64,000 nt of DNA from Spirochaetes bacterium GWE1_32_154 (GTDB lineage: Bacteria > Spirochaetota > GWE2-31-10): contig MIAY01000028.1 in the NCBI GenBank assembly GCA_001829315.1, positions 1 through 64,000 on the forward strand. Reading direction: 5' to 3'. Below the pieces are notes generated by a model that saw nothing but the letters and a program-made list of their open reading frames with translations, was not told the origin of the DNA and ran no database searches. A program made the translations under genes and the position numbers. Positions 61,701-64,000 of the stretch are shown in pieces. How positions within the stretch are numbered: position 1 is the stretch's first letter; each line of letters starts with the position of its first letter.

Positions 61701-64000
61701 AAGTACAAGTTCTTATATTATTCTCAGAGCTTCAGACATTATCGGAGGAGTTACTGAAACAGTATATCAGGTTATTGTTGATTATACACCGCCAACACCG
61801 GATTTTACCTATTCATCTGTCGGTCATGACGGGGTAGATGTCACAATTGCAACTGCAACAGGTTATAGTGATTCATTCTGGATAAAACTTGGTGCAACAG
61901 ATACAATTGACGGTACAGCTTCCGGTAATATGGATGGCAGCACAATACAGGCAGGACTTGGAACAACATCAGGTGATACCTCGATAATTGGTAATAAAAT
62001 ATATACAGTTAATAGTTACTTAAAGGCTGATCTAAAAGGCAAAACAGGGATTATTTATCTTAATTATTCACTTTATGATAAAGCCGGTAATGTAACAAAC
62101 GACAGTCTTCCAATTAACGCTGCAACCGGTAAACCAACACTGGCAGTTCCGGGTTTGTCAGGATCATGGATTAATTCGATAACTATTCCGACAACAGGAA
62201 GTACAGGGACAGTTAAGTATTCTGCGGTAGATTTTGATGGCGAAATTAATGAGTTATCGGGTTCGCTCACTTCTGTTGCAGGTGGAAATATAAATATTGG
62301 CGGAACGTCTAATGGAGATCACACGATTACTGTTATTTCTACTGATGCACAAAGTCGAAATATCTATGAAAAGTATTCGTTTACTCTTGATACAGTGAGT
62401 CCTGTTATTTCATCATTCACAGTAACCGAAGATGATGGAGCGGTAAATGGGCGGGTGGACGGAGCAAATTTGTCCGGTAGAATAACATTTAGTGCAGTAG
62501 TCAGTGACAATGAAATGGCAAGACTTAACACGACTGACCTTTTGTTTAAAGTTAAAATCGGAGCCGGAGCTGTTACTGATATAACTGCATTATCAACAGT
62601 GGTTAAAAATTCTGATAATTCATTTAGCTGGAGCTGGGAGTATGATACCCAGACGTATGTTGATAAAGTCGGTAGTGGAATAGATTTTGTGTTTACTGTT
62701 ACGGATAAGGCGGGTAATCAGTCGTTAGATAATAATCATACATATAATATCGTACCATATATACGAAGTATTACTGAAGTAACCGGTAAAATTGTTGCGG
62801 TGAAACGATGGGATAGCACTACAAGTACCTGGAGAAACACCTTGTATGACGAAATGTACTCATACAGAATAAATGGAACAAACTCCATTACGCTTAACGG
62901 GTTTAACTTAAACGCAGCAGGTAATGAAACAGTGTCGTTTTCCGGTGGTGCCAAATCATGGACTGTCGCAGGAATATCAGACAACACACTCAGTTTTGAC
63001 CTGACTGGTCAAGGTTCAGATATTACCTATGGTAATCTTACTGTTGCAACGGGTGGTATTACTTCAAATGCGAAGAAAATCTATGTGTTTAATAACTATG
63101 CGGCACCGGCTGATTTCTCGAACATTGCCGAGGCCGACATGGTTGTTAAGGATGATGATAATGCACTTGTTGTGTATCAGAAACATTTTTCGGAAGGATC
63201 AGGAGCCTATCGTTTGTGGGAAACTAATGAAAACACTTTTCTCCCAAATACAACAATTGATAACGCATTTTATATTGGCAATTATATAGCAAAAGCGTAC
63301 AACCGTATGTGGTTTGTGCATCTTGCAAAAGATCGAGGAGCAACATTCGATGCGACTGACGGTAAATATTACCTGTTTAATGATGACTCAGAAATGAATG
63401 CTAATACAAAAGGTTTACAGCTTACAGGTAATTTTGGCGGTTGGGAAACTCTCCCAAACCGAACAGGAAGCGGATATATTTATCAGCCGACTAACGACTG
63501 GAATTTTAATCAGACAGGTTCTGTTGTAGGAAATAATACTGATGAAAGACGGTATGGCAACCGATGGCGAATGTCTATGCCGAATGATGACAATCGTGAT
63601 GGAATAGGTGATGGTGGTGCACTTGAAGATTATTCTGTTTCATGGGCAGATATGTACGCATACAATAACAATGTTCATGTCGTGTGGTACTCGGAACTTG
63701 ATAAGAAAACTTATTATCGTATGATAGTGAATGCAGTAAATAATTCTCTTAAATACCCCACAACCGGTGCCGTCGATCTAGGATTATCCGGGAAAAGTTA
63801 TCCTGCGATAACAATTACAAGTGGTGGCTTTCCTGTAATTACTGCGTATGATGAAACAGCAGGTGCACTGAAAGTTTTTACCGGGAATGCTGTTCAAGCC
63901 TCATCATTTGCAAATGTTACGGTCGAATCCGGCACATTCGCCTATCCGAAAATCAGTTGCATCGAATCAGGCGGAAACTACCACCTGTTCTACCAGGACA
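58777..64000 (+). CDS. giant Ig-like repeat lipoprotein 2 (runs off the window)
   Basis: The frame is open from the ATG at 58777 (GGGGGGGCG upstream) to the window end, at least 1741 residues. Lipoprotein signal IVTILIFILSC (Cys17). It has the same plan as the preceding gene: Ig-like repeats (IDDLGADSVEFYH, TSPAQGSWVNGDVDVTGTVG, TDDDAIKDVEVQIDD), an IPT/TIG-like motif LNGFNLNAAGNE near residue ~1370, then beta-propeller-like strands (NNNVHVVWYSELDKKTYY). The two are tandem paralogues; homologous segments are at 57400-58766 and 62800-64000. The end of the gene is not in this window. Confidence 0.9.
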   Translation, partial: MKKNIYIVTILIFILSCTNTSNLFVGAGKAPDINKPSIEIIEPSGNKAVKGLVTITGKAIDDLGADSVEFYHVQSEASGTVDVLIGTVKVKNEQFSYTLDTTVFEDGANLFKAKVIEIDKAGKFAFTNITLILDNYGPFVIINQPEENKASSPIYSIFTASILPVDYEENSITGIDWKIASDANPEHEISGSVDYSITPLTTNESLSFQIDPFGLLKIADFEPGFCTLSIRCKNQNDAYSREYAVKKIYIDFGDSIPRIFITTPTSKDENVPTNTGSSIIITGLAKDDSSVELVEFEWGAINGNMSVIILPVSESGVVTSYSISQQITDLENGDYKIRARITDDLQNISDWTDFYYFRADSNYPSIKITSPAQGSWVNGDVDVTGTVGIGLGSIISEISYKIEGETVWTTLSKPNSSSASFTLPVKAETYPLGGEIKVYLRGYKDADNFTEGSVLFNMDNRIPDLIMNSPVEGALQLNQKILIQGTASDLVGDGVDPGIIKDIRISISGTSIEDELVNGISSFQYEFDSFANNIGLTGNQDVSVTLKAEDQAGNSSIVLRNLTINQLTDIPVVTVDNLSAGDKKYGIFTVLGTATDDDAIKDVEVQIDDTGWQKASGSTNWSFKIDGSQLSIGDHTLYYRTRDIYNINSEYDPGSVVGYPRIKSVLFEIDPDVPVIEFNSLYNAAFNNDAVFSGTISKSSGGFIKSAEIKIAGTLATKNWTALSGSEVTDLNTNNATFAYPISVDEFGDGQIRVYMRAMDDMDKITEQETIIFMDSKSLTGSLSAPASNYEVTGNNLTITGSILDDEPSSGVIASNVKIYAINTTDSNTRTDIVDGTAVKITTALSNFSFVWNIPASQKDGVYDIYLDATDRAGNGFSVGVKKVTGIRLARYKSEIIDVFVNRTALTNNTYIRQTCEFKGTLRDENPNDKVSGVKSIYIYQSADAVYNSGDTLLGFLVFSGTETMESFVINASITSTSSYIILRASDIIGGVTETVYQVIVDYTPPTPDFTYSSVGHDGVDVTIATATGYSDSFWIKLGATDTIDGTASGNMDGSTIQAGLGTTSGDTSIIGNKIYTVNSYLKADLKGKTGIIYLNYSLYDKAGNVTNDSLPINAATGKPTLAVPGLSGSWINSITIPTTGSTGTVKYSAVDFDGEINELSGSLTSVAGGNINIGGTSNGDHTITVISTDAQSRNIYEKYSFTLDTVSPVISSFTVTEDDGAVNGRVDGANLSGRITFSAVVSDNEMARLNTTDLLFKVKIGAGAVTDITALSTVVKNSDNSFSWSWEYDTQTYVDKVGSGIDFVFTVTDKAGNQSLDNNHTYNIVPYIRSITEVTGKIVAVKRWDSTTSTWRNTLYDEMYSYRINGTNSITLNGFNLNAAGNETVSFSGGAKSWTVAGISDNTLSFDLTGQGSDITYGNLTVATGGITSNAKKIYVFNNYAAPADFSNIAEADMVVKDDDNALVVYQKHFSEGSGAYRLWETNENTFLPNTTIDNAFYIGNYIAKAYNRMWFVHLAKDRGATFDATDGKYYLFNDDSEMNANTKGLQLTGNFGGWETLPNRTGSGYIYQPTNDWNFNQTGSVVGNNTDERRYGNRWRMSMPNDDNRDGIGDGGALEDYSVSWADMYAYNNNVHVVWYSELDKKTYYRMIVNAVNNSLKYPTTGAVDLGLSGKSYPAITITSGGFPVITAYDETAGALKVFTGNAVQASSFANVTVESGTFAYPKISCIESGGNYHLFYQD

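Overview
The window is an AT-rich chromosomal segment of a Gram-negative-type bacterium. I suspect a spirochaete. Reasons: a single-domain bacterial histone (a family I know from Leptospira and Bdellovibrio), class III cyclases with membrane-embedded N-termini, very large Ig-like surface proteins and lipoproteins, and a Treponema-like antitoxin remnant. This assignment is inference. UGA is read as stop throughout, and there are no rRNA or tRNA genes that I can see.

Left part (1-15.9 kb): an exported ankyrin protein; a bacterial histone behind a perfect consensus promoter; a hybrid histidine kinase overlapping a REC-HD-GYP regulator. Then comes a minus-strand housekeeping block in the order thrS-infC-rpmI-rplT-(ZapB-like coiled coil)-zapA-6S RNA-prfA. 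The infC frame is full length only if it starts at a non-AUG codon (CTG or ATT). Two tandem class III cyclase genes follow, and the first lacks the catalytic arginine.

Middle (15.9-30.9 kb): an ilvB-ilvN-leuA operon with a complete attenuator (consensus promoter, Leu/Val-rich 30-codon leader peptide, alternative hairpins). After it come a Fic-like protein with an altered motif, a TMEM86/YhhN protein, an ArsR-type regulator with a Zn/Cd P-type ATPase and an ICMT-like methyltransferase, an HrpA-like helicase, a pseudouridine synthase, an M64-like peptidase, malic enzyme and a DUF167 protein.

Accessory island (about 30.9-40.7 kb, every gene on the minus strand): a decayed vapBC pair, an intact vapBC pair, a GNAT enzyme, an internally deleted IS1182-like element, and a tight operon encoding a reverse transcriptase, a SLATT two-helix membrane protein and a DEDDh exonuclease. 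A 141-bp segment bounded by a perfect 17-bp inverted repeat and preceded by an extended -10 promoter lies just upstream of the reverse transcriptase and looks like a structured ncRNA. Four attC-like repeats, all in one orientation and three of them just downstream of same-strand genes, suggest an integron-type cassette cluster without an integrase. GrpB, DUF4300-like and nitrilase genes lie at the right side. The RT-SLATT-exonuclease-ncRNA locus is the best candidate for an unusual antiphage system.

Right part (40.7-64 kb): PHP protein, citrate synthase, DNA polymerase IV, small hypothetical proteins, a phasin-like protein with a UbiB/ABC1 kinase, then three consecutive giant Ig-like repeat proteins (2092, 1826 and at least 1741 residues; the last runs off the window). 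A roughly 51-bp hairpin repeat occurs five times between genes across the window, once inside the ilv leader.
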